Virus record (IMG/VR): IMGVR_UViG_3300017957_000027
Coordinates: 1 to 39,156 of that record
From: a virus
DNA: 39,156 nt
Reading direction: 5' to 3' (one strand)
Shown: piece by piece, positions 1-7,057 of the stretch
How positions within the stretch are numbered: position 1 is the stretch's first letter
Layout: each line of letters begins with the position of its first letter
Notes under the pieces: model-generated
What the model was told of the DNA's origin: nothing
Seen by the model: the letters and a program-made list of their open reading frames with translations, nothing else
Database searches by the model: none
Made by a program: the position numbers and the translations under genes

Positions 1-4
1 GACC

Positions 5-21
5 ATGCGGAACTTCGGATC
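5..21 (+). repeat. 17-base repeat at the start of two RNFG genes
   Basis: ATGCGGAACTTCGGATC occurs at 5-21 and again at 1299-1315, each time as the start of a coding region. It encodes MRNFGS. It shows either recent duplication of the gene start or strong constraint on the peptide. Outside this stretch the two genes differ. Confidence 0.8.
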
Positions 22-445
22 CCTCAACGGGCACGCTCGGCGTGACATCCTCACGCAGGCTCACCTCCGGTACTACCGGAGCCCGATCTACTTCCAGCAC
101 GATGTCGGGAACCCGTATGGAACATACGGCGCTCCCGGTTCGGCGTCTCAAGGGTTCAATCTGAGCCTTGGTTCCGGATACACCGGTCCTGGCGTGGCCT
201 ACACCTCGGCGCAGCCCAGTTCAAACAAGTACGATGCACGCGCTTCCGGTCTCACAGCCACTGGGAACGTGCTGTCGGCGCTCGTGACGGGGGTCTTCGG
301 ATTGAAGGCCGCCCAGGCTGGAGCCAAGGGACAGCCCGTCGTCTACCCGCAGCCGACTGGGCCGAACTGGGGTCTCATTCTGGGTGGAGTTGCCGTCACG
401 GGTGTCCTCGTGACGCTCCTTGCCATAGCTCTTCGGAAGAAGTGA
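5..445 (+). CDS. Small membrane protein, RNFG family (putative virion protein)
   Basis: A 146-aa protein starting MRNFGS. The N-terminal 80 residues are rich in Gly, Tyr, Ser and Pro. A weak hydrophobic stretch lies near residues 88-100, and a strong membrane helix at about 122-143 is followed by a basic end (RKK). This C-terminal anchor plus basic tail recurs in most neighbours. The first 17 bases are identical to the start of the gene at 1299. The gene heads a plus-strand run joined by stop/start overlaps. No family is recognised. A structural protein of a virion membrane is inferred from context only. The start lies four bases from the window edge, so its ribosome site is not visible. Confidence 0.8.
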   Translation: MRNFGSLNGHARRDILTQAHLRYYRSPIYFQHDVGNPYGTYGAPGSASQGFNLSLGSGYTGPGVAYTSAQPSSNKYDARASGLTATGNVLSALVTGVFGLKAAQAGAKGQPVVYPQPTGPNWGLILGGVAVTGVLVTLLAIALRKK

Positions 446-744
446 TGATGGGACCGTCCGGACCGACATCTGACTATGGCTGGGGCTTTCTGTTCAGCCC
501 TGTCGTGGCCGCAGGTGTCCAGGCCGGAGGTCAGATCGCGACCGCGACAGTGGCGGGCCGGAGTGGTGTCCGCATGGCGGAGATCGGGGCCGGTGCTCAG
601 GAAGTCACGGGCCGCCAGCAGATTCAGTCTCAGGTAGTCGCCGAGCAGGCAACCCAGCAGCTCGTCGATCGTGTACTCAACATCGCCCTCTTTGGGGCAT
701 TCGCAGTGGTGAGCATCGTCCTCATCAAGAATCTTCCGGAGTGA
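445..744 (+). CDS. Small membrane protein (putative virion protein)
   Basis: About 99 aa. Three starts are possible (GTG 442, ATG 445, ATG 448); ATG 445 is chosen because it forms a TGATG overlap with the preceding stop. The N-terminus is Gly/Ala-rich, the middle is Gln/Ala-rich and probably helical (about residues 45-75), and a membrane helix occupies roughly residues 76-94. There is no enzymatic motif. It sits between two other single-anchor proteins, so it probably belongs to the same membrane or virion set. Function unknown. Confidence 0.75.
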   Translation: MMGPSGPTSDYGWGFLFSPVVAAGVQAGGQIATATVAGRSGVRMAEIGAGAQEVTGRQQIQSQVVAEQATQQLVDRVLNIALFGAFAVVSIVLIKNLPE

Positions 745-747
745 CTC

Positions 748-1296
748 ATGGCCTACGGTGACGGTGGCTTCTTCTTCACGCAGCCCGTGGGTAACGGGTA
801 CAGCGGTGTCTCCTACAGCGCACCTCTCGGTCTCGGCGCAGACGCACGTCTGGCCCGGATGGAGGCTGAGCTTCGTCAGGTCCTCGTTCAGATCGCGAAG
901 GTCCAGCGTCTTCCCAACAACGCCGCCAAGGCTGGGCTGCTTCAGTCGCTTCAGCAGAAGGCTGCGTCGCTGCGTTCGCGCATCGCGAAGATCAAGAGTC
1001 GGCAGCGTCCGCGCTTCAACCTGCGCGTTCCCCCGGTCTCGCTCCCCTACATCGAGTCCCCGATCGATCAGGGACCGGCACTCGACCTGAGCGATGTCCA
1101 GCCCGAGGTGGGTCCCATGCCCGCCGGGTGGAACGTGGTCGAAGACGAGATGACCGTGATGGATGAGGGCCTCGAAGATGAAGGTTTCCTCGCCAGCGTC
1201 CAGAACTACATCATGGAGAACCCCCTGATGTCGGCCGCCATCGGTGCGGGTGTGGGCTACGGCCTGTTCCGGCTCTACAAGCGGTACCGGGGCTGA
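748..1296 (+). CDS. C-terminally anchored coiled-coil protein with MTVMDE motif
   Basis: A 182-aa protein with three visible parts: a Gly/Tyr-rich N-terminus (1-33); a basic helical, probably coiled-coil stretch (about 35-85); and an acidic linker containing EDEMTVMDEGLEDEGF, followed by a membrane helix at about 158-176 and the basic end YKRYRG. The acidic MTVMDE motif recurs at the equivalent position, just before the membrane helix, in the next gene (1299). That suggests duplication or a shared docking site. GGAG followed by GTGACTC precedes the ATG. Probably an integral virion protein; function unknown. Confidence 0.8.
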   Translation: MAYGDGGFFFTQPVGNGYSGVSYSAPLGLGADARLARMEAELRQVLVQIAKVQRLPNNAAKAGLLQSLQQKAASLRSRIAKIKSRQRPRFNLRVPPVSLPYIESPIDQGPALDLSDVQPEVGPMPAGWNVVEDEMTVMDEGLEDEGFLASVQNYIMENPLMSAAIGAGVGYGLFRLYKRYRG

Positions 1297-1298
1297 TC

Positions 1299-1661
1299 AT
1301 GCGGAACTTCGGATCTCCATACGGTGTTGCCGCGACTCGTGAAGCGCAGGCCGCGACCAAGAAGGGCAAGCCCAGCACGGGCCTTCGTGGTCGCATCGCT
1401 CGGCAGCGCCAGCGCGAGCGTGAGCAGGCCATCGCTCGGATCAAGAGCGGCGGTCGTTCTCCCGGAGGCCGAGGCACGCTCAACCTCTTCGCTCCGACCG
1501 CACAGTCCGATGGCGTGGTCGATGACTCGATGACCGTCATGGACGAGTCGTTCGAGGAGCCGACGTTCTTCGAGATGTACCGGACTCCGATCCTCGTGGT
1601 CGGGGCGCTCGGACTCGCATTCGGTGGGTACCACTTTGCCAAGAAGAGGGGATGGTTCTGA
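1299..1661 (+). CDS. Small membrane protein, RNFG family with MTVMDE motif
   Basis: A 120-aa protein beginning MRNFGS, like the gene at 5. A strongly basic region (about residues 20-58, Arg/Lys/Gln) is followed by an acidic segment with SMTVMDESFEEPTFFE and a membrane helix at about 96-112 with a KKR tail. It therefore combines the N-terminal motif of the gene at 5 with the pre-membrane motif of the gene at 748. The basic stretch could bind nucleic acid on the inner face of a membrane (inference). It starts two bases after the upstream stop. Confidence 0.8.
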   Translation: MRNFGSPYGVAATREAQAATKKGKPSTGLRGRIARQRQREREQAIARIKSGGRSPGGRGTLNLFAPTAQSDGVVDDSMTVMDESFEEPTFFEMYRTPILVVGALGLAFGGYHFAKKRGWF

Positions 1662-2050
1662 TGCCTCAGTATGGCTATTCCGCTCCCCTCTTCCCGGCGC
1701 TCTCCGCTTGGCTGGACAGCCCCATGGGGTTCGACGTTGCGGGCGGCGCTGACGAAGGCGTGATCGGCGGATCCTGTGTGGACTCGAAGGGAGTCCTGGG
1801 ACCGGCCGGAGCCAAGGTCTCTTGTTCCGCGCTGCGTGCAGCCCTGGAAGGCAAGAACCCATCCACGTACCGCGAGTACGAGACGATTCCGGACGGTGGG
1901 GCACTTGAGCAGATCGCCGAACTCATCGATGGCGAGGCTCCGGCTGCGGCTACCCCTTCGCTCAAGCCGGAGATCCCGAAGTGGCTCTACGGTGTTGCTG
2001 TCGCAGCCGTGGGCGCAGTTGCCTTTACCCTGTGGACGAGGAAGAAGTGA
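1661..2050 (+). CDS. C-terminally anchored membrane protein
   Basis: A 129-aa protein starting MPQYGYSAPLFP. ATG 1661 is preferred over ATG 1652 because it overlaps the upstream stop as TGATG and has AAGAGGGG a few bases before it. Two cysteines (in GGSCVD and VSCSAL) could form a disulfide in the soluble part. The C-terminus is a membrane helix (about residues 108-125) followed by TRKK. No known family. Topology and operon position match the neighbouring putative virion membrane proteins. Confidence 0.78.
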   Translation: MPQYGYSAPLFPALSAWLDSPMGFDVAGGADEGVIGGSCVDSKGVLGPAGAKVSCSALRAALEGKNPSTYREYETIPDGGALEQIAELIDGEAPAAATPSLKPEIPKWLYGVAVAAVGAVAFTLWTRKK

Positions 2051-2556
2051 TGTACAACGCTCTCGCACTTGAGCCCAACTACGGCTCCGCATACGGTGCT
2101 CCCCCCAAGGAGGGGTACCCCTGCATCCAGATGGGCGCGCTCGACGGCCCGTCCGGTGGCGCAGTGTCGGCAGTCCAGAACGCACTGACCTCCCAGTTCG
2201 GTCCGCTGCTTCAGATTTCGAGCAACCACTTCTCCCAGAAGATGACGCTCGGAACCTTCGACGCTGAGACTGACCGTCTGATCCGCAAGTTTCAGGACAT
2301 CCAGGGACTGACTCCCGATGGGATCGTGGGTCCCGTGACCGGCCAGAAGCTCGGTCTGACGTTCCAGAAGTGCTCGAAGGTCATGGCCTCGGGCGCGGGT
2401 GGACCGATCGATCCCGACCCCCAGCCCATGTCGCTCTACGACAAGTTGATGATCCACCGGTACACGAACCCGGTCGCCTTCTACAGTGTCGCGGCACTGC
2501 TGGCCGGTGGCATCAGCGTCGGTGTGTACAAGGGTTACAAGTGGGTCTGGGGCTGA
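2050..2556 (+). CDS. Peptidoglycan-binding protein with C-terminal membrane anchor
   Basis: A 168-aa protein; ATG 2050 overlaps the upstream stop. Residues 36-104 match the PG_binding_1 fold: a helical VSAVQNAL start, then TFDAETDRLIRKFQDIQGL, then PDGIVGPVT, the usual signature around the last helix. A Pro/Gly linker leads to a membrane helix at about 143-160 and a Trp-rich end. Such domains bind cell-wall peptidoglycan. The anchor suggests the protein sits in the virion or envelope membrane and docks the lytic machinery to the wall. The membrane-anchored lysozyme at 8039 is a likely partner. No catalytic domain is present. Confidence 0.85.
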   Translation: MYNALALEPNYGSAYGAPPKEGYPCIQMGALDGPSGGAVSAVQNALTSQFGPLLQISSNHFSQKMTLGTFDAETDRLIRKFQDIQGLTPDGIVGPVTGQKLGLTFQKCSKVMASGAGGPIDPDPQPMSLYDKLMIHRYTNPVAFYSVAALLAGGISVGVYKGYKWVWG

Positions 2557-2557
2557 T

Positions 2558-3151
2558 GTGAGTCGAGCCGCAGACGAGTTCCGGCGGTGGACCTGGGGTC
2601 TGCCGCACCACGATGTGGAAGACTGGTCTGATCCAGTGCTGGACAAGCACCTGGGGAAGGACCATGAGTACGTCGCGGCTGGACGGCTCTGCGAACTGCA
2701 CTTCACCGAGCCCGGCAAGAAGAAGCAGACCATCCTTCGGCTCAACACGAAGCAGGCGAACAACAGCCTGCTCATGTTCGATCCGGAGCACCGTCATCAG
2801 CGGCTCTACTTCAAGCTCGACCCGAGTTTCCGGGCCACGCTGAAGAAGAAGTACCTGACGAACCCCAAGTACCAGTTCATGCAGGCAGCCAAGGCTGCTT
2901 CACTTGTCGGGGGCCGTCATGGTCACCGGTCGAACCCCGGAACCGACTACCCGAAGGTCGAGGTGATGCCCATCGGGGTCTGGGATGCCGTCGTCTACGC
3001 CATCGAGAAGAACGGAGACGACTTCTCCAAGTACATCCACCAGATGGGGGAGGAGTCAGGCGTCAAGCCCGCACTCGGCCTCGACAAGCGTGGGGGGATG
3101 TACGTCCTCGGGGGGAACTACACTTGCCCGACGGCTGGCATCACGGACTGA
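2558..3151 (+). CDS. Conserved-looking hypothetical protein
   Basis: A 197-aa protein starting with GTG at 2558, two bases past the upstream stop; an ATG at 2556 is out of frame. It is a soluble mixed alpha/beta protein with many charged and aromatic residues and no membrane helix, unlike its neighbours. It contains RSNPG, one of the Asn-Pro-Gly motifs that recur in this virion block. Its last 96 bases are overlapped by the antisense regulator gene at 3056-3334. Last gene of the first plus-strand run. No family recognised. Confidence 0.75.
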   Translation: MSRAADEFRRWTWGLPHHDVEDWSDPVLDKHLGKDHEYVAAGRLCELHFTEPGKKKQTILRLNTKQANNSLLMFDPEHRHQRLYFKLDPSFRATLKKKYLTNPKYQFMQAAKAASLVGGRHGHRSNPGTDYPKVEVMPIGVWDAVVYAIEKNGDDFSKYIHQMGEESGVKPALGLDKRGGMYVLGGNYTCPTAGITD

Positions 3152-3334
3152 GGGGAGTGTCGATGCGAACGCTTCCTGACGGTTCTGGTCGTTCAAGTAC
3201 GTCCGCACTGCGTAGCGCACGATGTCGCTCACATAGACACGTCGATCACACTCGGCGCTGCGGTCGAGTGCATGGGTCTCCAAGTCCTCGAACATCTGGT
3301 CCCGAACGCGGACACGCATCAGTCGGTAGCCCAT
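3056..3334 (-). CDS. Ribbon-helix-helix-type transcriptional regulator
   Basis: A 92-aa protein on the opposite strand to its neighbours. Residues 1-49 read as an RHH (CopG/Arc-like) domain: a basic beta strand (RLMRVRVRDQMF), a first helix, then VSDIVRYAVRTYLND as the second helix. The tail is disordered and overlaps the end of the gene at 2558. A perfect Shine-Dalgarno, GGAGGTGAC, directly precedes the ATG. Its promoter (3362-3390) carries the palindrome AGCACT-CGA-AGTGCT in the spacer, so it is probably autorepressed. The same half-sites occur before a capsid gene at 6350-6378. It likely controls virion gene expression (inference). Confidence 0.75.
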   Translation of the reverse strand: MGYRLMRVRVRDQMFEDLETHALDRSAECDRRVYVSDIVRYAVRTYLNDQNRQEAFASTLPSVRDASRRASVVPPEDVHPPTLVEAECGLDA

Positions 3335-3361
3335 GTCACCTCCGCGCGAGAAAGTACCACA

Positions 3362-3390
3362 TCGATAGCACTCGAAGTGCTCTCAATCAA
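3362..3390 (-). promoter_or_regulatory. Promoter of the RHH regulator gene
   Basis: On the minus strand, TTGATT (3385-3390) and TATCGA (3362-3367) are 17 bases apart, upstream of the gene starting at 3334. The rest of 3335-3453 holds no gene. A promoter for the plus-strand gene at 3454 must lie in the same stretch, but I cannot pick out its boxes. Confidence 0.55.
3367..3381. promoter_or_regulatory. Palindromic operator AGCACT-CGA-AGTGCT
   Basis: A perfect 6-bp inverted repeat with a 3-base centre, lying between the -35 and -10 boxes of the regulator promoter. Binding here would block RNA polymerase. RHH dimers usually bind short inverted repeats such as this. Confidence 0.55.
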
Positions 3391-3453
3391 ACCTCAACCC
3401 CTTGCGTGGCAGTTACTGCGCGTGAGAAGTTGTCCACCAATGGAGTCTGACTC

Positions 3454-5505
3454 ATGGACATCCCCCTCAGCGGTGCCCTGTTCATCACGAACCCCCGACG
3501 CAAGCGTCGTCGCGTGGTGACCCGTGACAACGGTGCCAAGGACCGCATGATTGCGCGGCAGACTGGCCGCACGCTCAAGAGCGTGAAGGCCATGAAGGCC
3601 AAGAACTACGCTGCCTACCAGAAGCTGTTCAAGGATGCTGGGGGAGAGGCGGCTCTCAAGAAGTACAAGGCCAAGGGTCAGCGCACTCGGGCTGCCGTCA
3701 AGGATGGCTCATACACTCACTCCACTTGGGGCAAGGGCAGCACGTCCAAGTCCAAGTCCAAGTCCACATCGAGGAAGAAGTCCGCCATGAAGAACAACCC
3801 CCGCCGCAAGAAGTCCGTGTGGCAGCGCTACCTCAAGGCCGCCAGCGGCAAGGGGTACTCGATGGCTGAGCTTCGCGCCGGCTACAAGACGCTGGTCCGC
3901 AAGCACGGTAACAACGCCGCCAAGATCGTTGCTGCTGCCAAGGCATTCAAGGCCAAGGCTGGTGCCGCTCCCAAGAAGCGGAAGAGCACCAAGCGCAAGA
4001 GCGCCTCGAAGGCTCCGGCCCGTCTCGGATTCAGCCTTTCCCGCGTGCAGCGCGTCGTCCGCAAGAAGGGCAAGAACGGTCGCTACAACTACTTCGCAGT
4101 TCTGGGTCGCTCCGGGACCGTGATGAAGCGGATCTCGAAGGCCACCTACAACATGCTCCGGGCCAAGGGCATCGGCGCGAAGGGCCGCACGCTCAAGAAG
4201 CGCAAGACGACCCGCAAGACGACCCGCAAGGCCGCTCCGAAGCGTCGCACGACGACCCGTCGTAGCTCGGCCGCTCGCGGTCGCAGCCGCGCCAAGGTCA
4301 CGGCCAAGCGCGCCAAGCGCGCTCGTCCGAAGGGCGGTCTCCGCAAGATCCGCACGAAGCGCGGGATGCGGTTCATGCTCGACGGGAAGTTCATCTCGAA
4401 GGCGAAGTACAACTCGATGCTGCCCGCTGGGCTGCGCGTCGCGAACCCCCGTCGCCGCAAGAACCCCGGTCTCGGCGCTCTCGCCCTTCGCAAGAACGGA
4501 CGCGCTCGCAAGAACCCGGGTGTCCTCGGGGGCGCTCTGAACCTGTTCGACCGCAGCGCCGACATGCTCGCTCGGGTTCCGCTTGCCGGGCGCTTCGCTC
4601 GACTGGTCCCCACCGTTGGTGTCTTCGCTACCACAGGTCTCATCCACTACTACGCGATGCGGTACCTGGGTCCGAGGCTCCCCGAACTGGGCGCGAAGAT
4701 CGGCGGCCTCATTGGTCAGGAAGAACTTGGCTATGGCTTTGGGGTCCGGACTCAGATGTTCGGGTACAGCCTCGGTGGTGCGACCATCGGAGCCCTCCTG
4801 CTCGCAGGACACCGCTTCCTGCCGAAGGTATTCCCGAGCCAGAGGGCTTCGGAGGTCTTCGCCCTCGCAGCCCTTGGTGGAGGTATCACCCTCGATGTCG
4901 TTGACGCGCTGAAGCGCCGGGACGGGTCCGAGGCTTCTATGGACGCCAACTTCGAGGCTGGTGAGGACATGGATCCGATGCTCGGCCAGCAGCAGACTCT
5001 GAGCGGTCTCGCTTACACGAGTGGTGCTCTCAACGGTCTGGCGTACACAAGTGGCGAACTCAACGGTGTCGCGATGGACAGCGGCGCGGATCTCGTCCAG
5101 TCTTACGCTGGCGCTCACCTCGGTGACGCTGCTCACTGCGGTCCTGACTTCGACGCCGCCGAGGGGCAGGCCCTGATGATGGGTCCCGCTGCCTACAAGG
5201 CTCGCTTCGGCCTCCCGGCTGCTCGCGGATTCTTCAACCGGATGGGCATGTCCCCGATGGCTGGCCGTCCCGGTCACCGCTGGGCCTGGCTCGTCAAGAT
5301 GATCGGCTTCAACCGCGCCGCTAAGCTCGCTTCCATGTCGCCCCGTAAGCGCATGGCTGTCATCGCGAAGCTCCGCGCCCAGGCCAAGCAGACCATCGAT
5401 CAGGCCAACTACGGCGCACTCGCCTACAAGGGCGGTGCACTCAACGGTCTGGCCTACACTGACGGTGCCCTGAACGGCGTCGTCTACACTGGCGGCGTCC
5501 TCTGA
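3454..5505 (+). CDS. Large basic membrane protein with NP(G) motifs and AYTxGxLNG repeats
   Basis: A 683-aa protein with an unusual layout. Residues 1-355 are extremely Lys/Arg/Ser/Thr/Ala-rich, histone-like, with NPRRK-type motifs (13, 115, 331) and RKNPG (335, 353). Within this part, ISKATYNML (227) and ISKAKYNSML (314) suggest an internal duplication. Hydrophobic segments lie near 383-403, 435-453 and 466-486. Residues 517-540 and 654-680 carry repeats of the form GLAYTSGALNG. GGAGTCTGACTC precedes ATG 3454. The basic half could condense the genome against the inner membrane face, as core proteins do in other viruses (inference). It lies just before the main capsid candidate. Confidence 0.85.
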   Translation: MDIPLSGALFITNPRRKRRRVVTRDNGAKDRMIARQTGRTLKSVKAMKAKNYAAYQKLFKDAGGEAALKKYKAKGQRTRAAVKDGSYTHSTWGKGSTSKSKSKSTSRKKSAMKNNPRRKKSVWQRYLKAASGKGYSMAELRAGYKTLVRKHGNNAAKIVAAAKAFKAKAGAAPKKRKSTKRKSASKAPARLGFSLSRVQRVVRKKGKNGRYNYFAVLGRSGTVMKRISKATYNMLRAKGIGAKGRTLKKRKTTRKTTRKAAPKRRTTTRRSSAARGRSRAKVTAKRAKRARPKGGLRKIRTKRGMRFMLDGKFISKAKYNSMLPAGLRVANPRRRKNPGLGALALRKNGRARKNPGVLGGALNLFDRSADMLARVPLAGRFARLVPTVGVFATTGLIHYYAMRYLGPRLPELGAKIGGLIGQEELGYGFGVRTQMFGYSLGGATIGALLLAGHRFLPKVFPSQRASEVFALAALGGGITLDVVDALKRRDGSEASMDANFEAGEDMDPMLGQQQTLSGLAYTSGALNGLAYTSGELNGVAMDSGADLVQSYAGAHLGDAAHCGPDFDAAEGQALMMGPAAYKARFGLPAARGFFNRMGMSPMAGRPGHRWAWLVKMIGFNRAAKLASMSPRKRMAVIAKLRAQAKQTIDQANYGALAYKGGALNGLAYTDGALNGVVYTGGVL

Positions 5506-5525
5506 TTCTCAACCCTTCCCTGAAT

Positions 5526-5546
5526 GCTGCCCCATAGTGGGGCAGC
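5526..5546 (+). promoter_or_regulatory. Hairpin before the major capsid candidate
   Basis: GCTGCCCC and GGGGCAGC form a perfect 8-bp stem around ATAGT. There is no T-run after it, so termination is uncertain. It may instead protect the 5' end of the downstream mRNA or attenuate read-through. It ends 31 bases before ATG 5578. Confidence 0.5.
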
Positions 5547-5577
5547 CCCAATCACAACTCCGCACTGGAGAACCATC

Positions 5578-6261
5578 ATGTCCTACGGTATGCCCGTCTC
5601 CGTCAGCCCCGGCGCTGGCCCCGTCCCCCCGGTTTCCTTCCAGCAGCCGACCAACCTCTTCCGCTTTGGCGAGCAGACCATTTGGTCCACCCAGCTCTAC
5701 CAGGCTGGCGCTCTCGCCAACACCACCAACCGGATCTTCACGACCCCGCAGGGTCAGAGCGGTCAGGGCTTCACCAACGCCCTCTCCATCGCTGAGACCA
5801 ACCTGAAGGAAGGCGGTCGCGTCCCCGCAGGCATCGCCTACGACGTGTTCGGTATCGCTACCGAGGTCGCTCTGGCTTCCGCCGCTGACGACACCGGGAC
5901 CCTCGACGGTGCCATCGACACCGCTGCTGAGATCGCCTCGCTGCTCAACGTCATCCATAACGTCGTGCTCCAGTGGGACTTCACGCAGACCCAGATCGAC
6001 ATCTGCCCCGTGCTCCTCGCTGGTGCTGGCGGCGGTGCGTTCGGTGCTGTGGGTACCGGAAACGCTGCTGACGTCGGTCACATGAACAACGGCAACGGCA
6101 ACATCTGGATGTACCAGAAGCACCCGGTCGCCCTCCCCGGTCAGACCACCTTCGCCATCCAGCTCCGCGCTGGCTCCCGGGCCGCCGCTGTGGCGAACAA
6201 CTCGGTCGCCGTCCGCGTCGTCCTGCTCGGCTACTACAAGAACGTCATCGAGATCGGCTGA
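5578..6261 (+). CDS. Major capsid protein candidate (beta-rich, jelly-roll-like)
   Basis: A 227-aa soluble protein, low in charge and rich in Gly, Ala, Thr, Asn and Val. It has alternating beta-strand patterns and a typical ending (VAVRVVLLGYYKNVIEIG) as seen in capsid beta sandwiches. There is no membrane helix. Its position suggests very high expression: its own leader hairpin upstream (5526-5546), GGAG before ATG 5578, and a strong UUCG-loop terminator directly behind. The length suits a single jelly-roll protein of the kind used in pairs by P23-77-like viruses. The fold is inferred from composition and context, not shown. Confidence 0.6.
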   Translation: MSYGMPVSVSPGAGPVPPVSFQQPTNLFRFGEQTIWSTQLYQAGALANTTNRIFTTPQGQSGQGFTNALSIAETNLKEGGRVPAGIAYDVFGIATEVALASAADDTGTLDGAIDTAAEIASLLNVIHNVVLQWDFTQTQIDICPVLLAGAGGGAFGAVGTGNAADVGHMNNGNGNIWMYQKHPVALPGQTTFAIQLRAGSRAAAVANNSVAVRVVLLGYYKNVIEIG

Positions 6262-6296
6262 TTCTCAGCCCTCTCGGCAAACATGCCGTTCGCTTC

Positions 6297-6320
6297 GCCC
6301 TCGGCCTTCGGGCCGGGGGC
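6297..6320 (+). terminator. Intrinsic terminator with UUCG tetraloop behind the capsid gene
   Basis: GCCCTCGGCC-TTCG-GGCCGGGGGC forms a 10-bp stem with one G-U pair and a very stable UUCG loop. GTCGTCGTTT follows, a weak T-rich tail. It sits 35 bases after the stop of the gene at 5578, with no other gene in between. Confidence 0.75.
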
Positions 6321-6349
6321 GTCGTCGTTTCTGGATACGAAAGTAGGTG

Positions 6350-6378
6350 AGCACTCCATCTTCACTGAGGCAAGTGCT
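6350..6378. promoter_or_regulatory. Spaced AGCACT/AGTGCT half-sites before the second capsid gene
   Basis: AGCACT (6350-6355) and AGTGCT (6373-6378) repeat the two halves of the operator at 3367-3381, here 17 bases apart. The stretch AGTGCTATC is shared with the regulator promoter. The region 6321-6427 holds no gene, so it probably contains the promoter for 6428. No convincing pair of boxes could be assigned. Confidence 0.4.
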
Positions 6379-6427
6379 ATCTTGACGCACCTGCTATACG
6401 ATGGTCCCGTCTCTGGAGGCTCTGCTC

Positions 6428-7057
6428 ATGTCCAACAACTACGGGTACGCCAACCCGAACCACATGCAGCCCGCCGGGCAGCAGAACAGCGCCGTCGTGT
6501 CGATGCCCAGCATCGGTCAGATGGGCGGAGTGCAGGCCAACCAGCCCGCATGGTTCCGGTTTCCGTTCTTCCCCACGGCTCCGTTCTACTCCACCAACCC
6601 GAACGTCTCGACGCAGGTCCGGTACTACTCGACCGGGATCACTGCGGCTGACACCGACGTGACGCTCGGGCAGGAGACCATCCGGACCATCACGTTCGAC
6701 ATCCCCGCTCGCGTCATCGCGATCGAGGGCTCGTTCGCGTACACCGCGAACCCGAACACCGACAACTTCCTGGCGAACGGTGGGAACAAGCTCGACACCT
6801 TCCTGTTCCGTGTGGAGTACACGACGGGCGATCGGCTCCACATCAACCCGCGTCTCGCTTCGACGGTCATCGGCTCTGCCGAGAACCCGGCTGAGATCGG
6901 TGGTGTGGGCTACACCGTGGATCAGGGCGCGTCCCTCATCTGCGGACTCACCCCACTGAACAACATCACGGACGCCGACACGACCGCGTGGCGGATCGAC
7001 ATCACCTTCCACTGCCTTGAGATGCGGGGCAGCGCCAACTTCGTGGGCGGTCGGTGA
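6428..7057 (+). CDS. Beta-rich capsid protein candidate (second)
   Basis: A 209-aa protein. ATG 6428 is chosen over ATG 6401 because GGAGG lies 7 bases before it. The N-terminus is Asn/Gln/Pro-rich and flexible (1-45). From about residue 60 to the end there are alternating strands such as TIRTITFDIPARVIAIEG and WRIDITFHCLEM, with polar loops rich in Asn, Asp and Gly, as expected for a jelly-roll. No membrane helix. It starts a GTGA/ATGA-linked run 6428-8590 that ends in the lysozyme gene. It could be the second major capsid protein or a vertex protein; the assignment is inferred. Confidence 0.6.
   Translation: MSNNYGYANPNHMQPAGQQNSAVVSMPSIGQMGGVQANQPAWFRFPFFPTAPFYSTNPNVSTQVRYYSTGITAADTDVTLGQETIRTITFDIPARVIAIEGSFAYTANPNTDNFLANGGNKLDTFLFRVEYTTGDRLHINPRLASTVIGSAENPAEIGGVGYTVDQGASLICGLTPLNNITDADTTAWRIDITFHCLEMRGSANFVGGR

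Noticed and set aside
3709-5277. Long minus-strand open frame opposite the basic 683-aa gene
   Set aside because: It mirrors the repeated Lys/Arg codons of the real gene and has no ribosome site or domain.
6382-6400. TTGACG followed by TATACG as a promoter for 6428
   Set aside because: The two boxes are only 7 bases apart, too close for a sigma70 promoter, and no other -10 stands 16-18 bases after TTGACG.
6283-6651. Plus-strand frame over the capsid terminator
   Set aside because: It runs through the UUCG terminator and overlaps the better-supported gene at 6428, which has GGAGG before its start.
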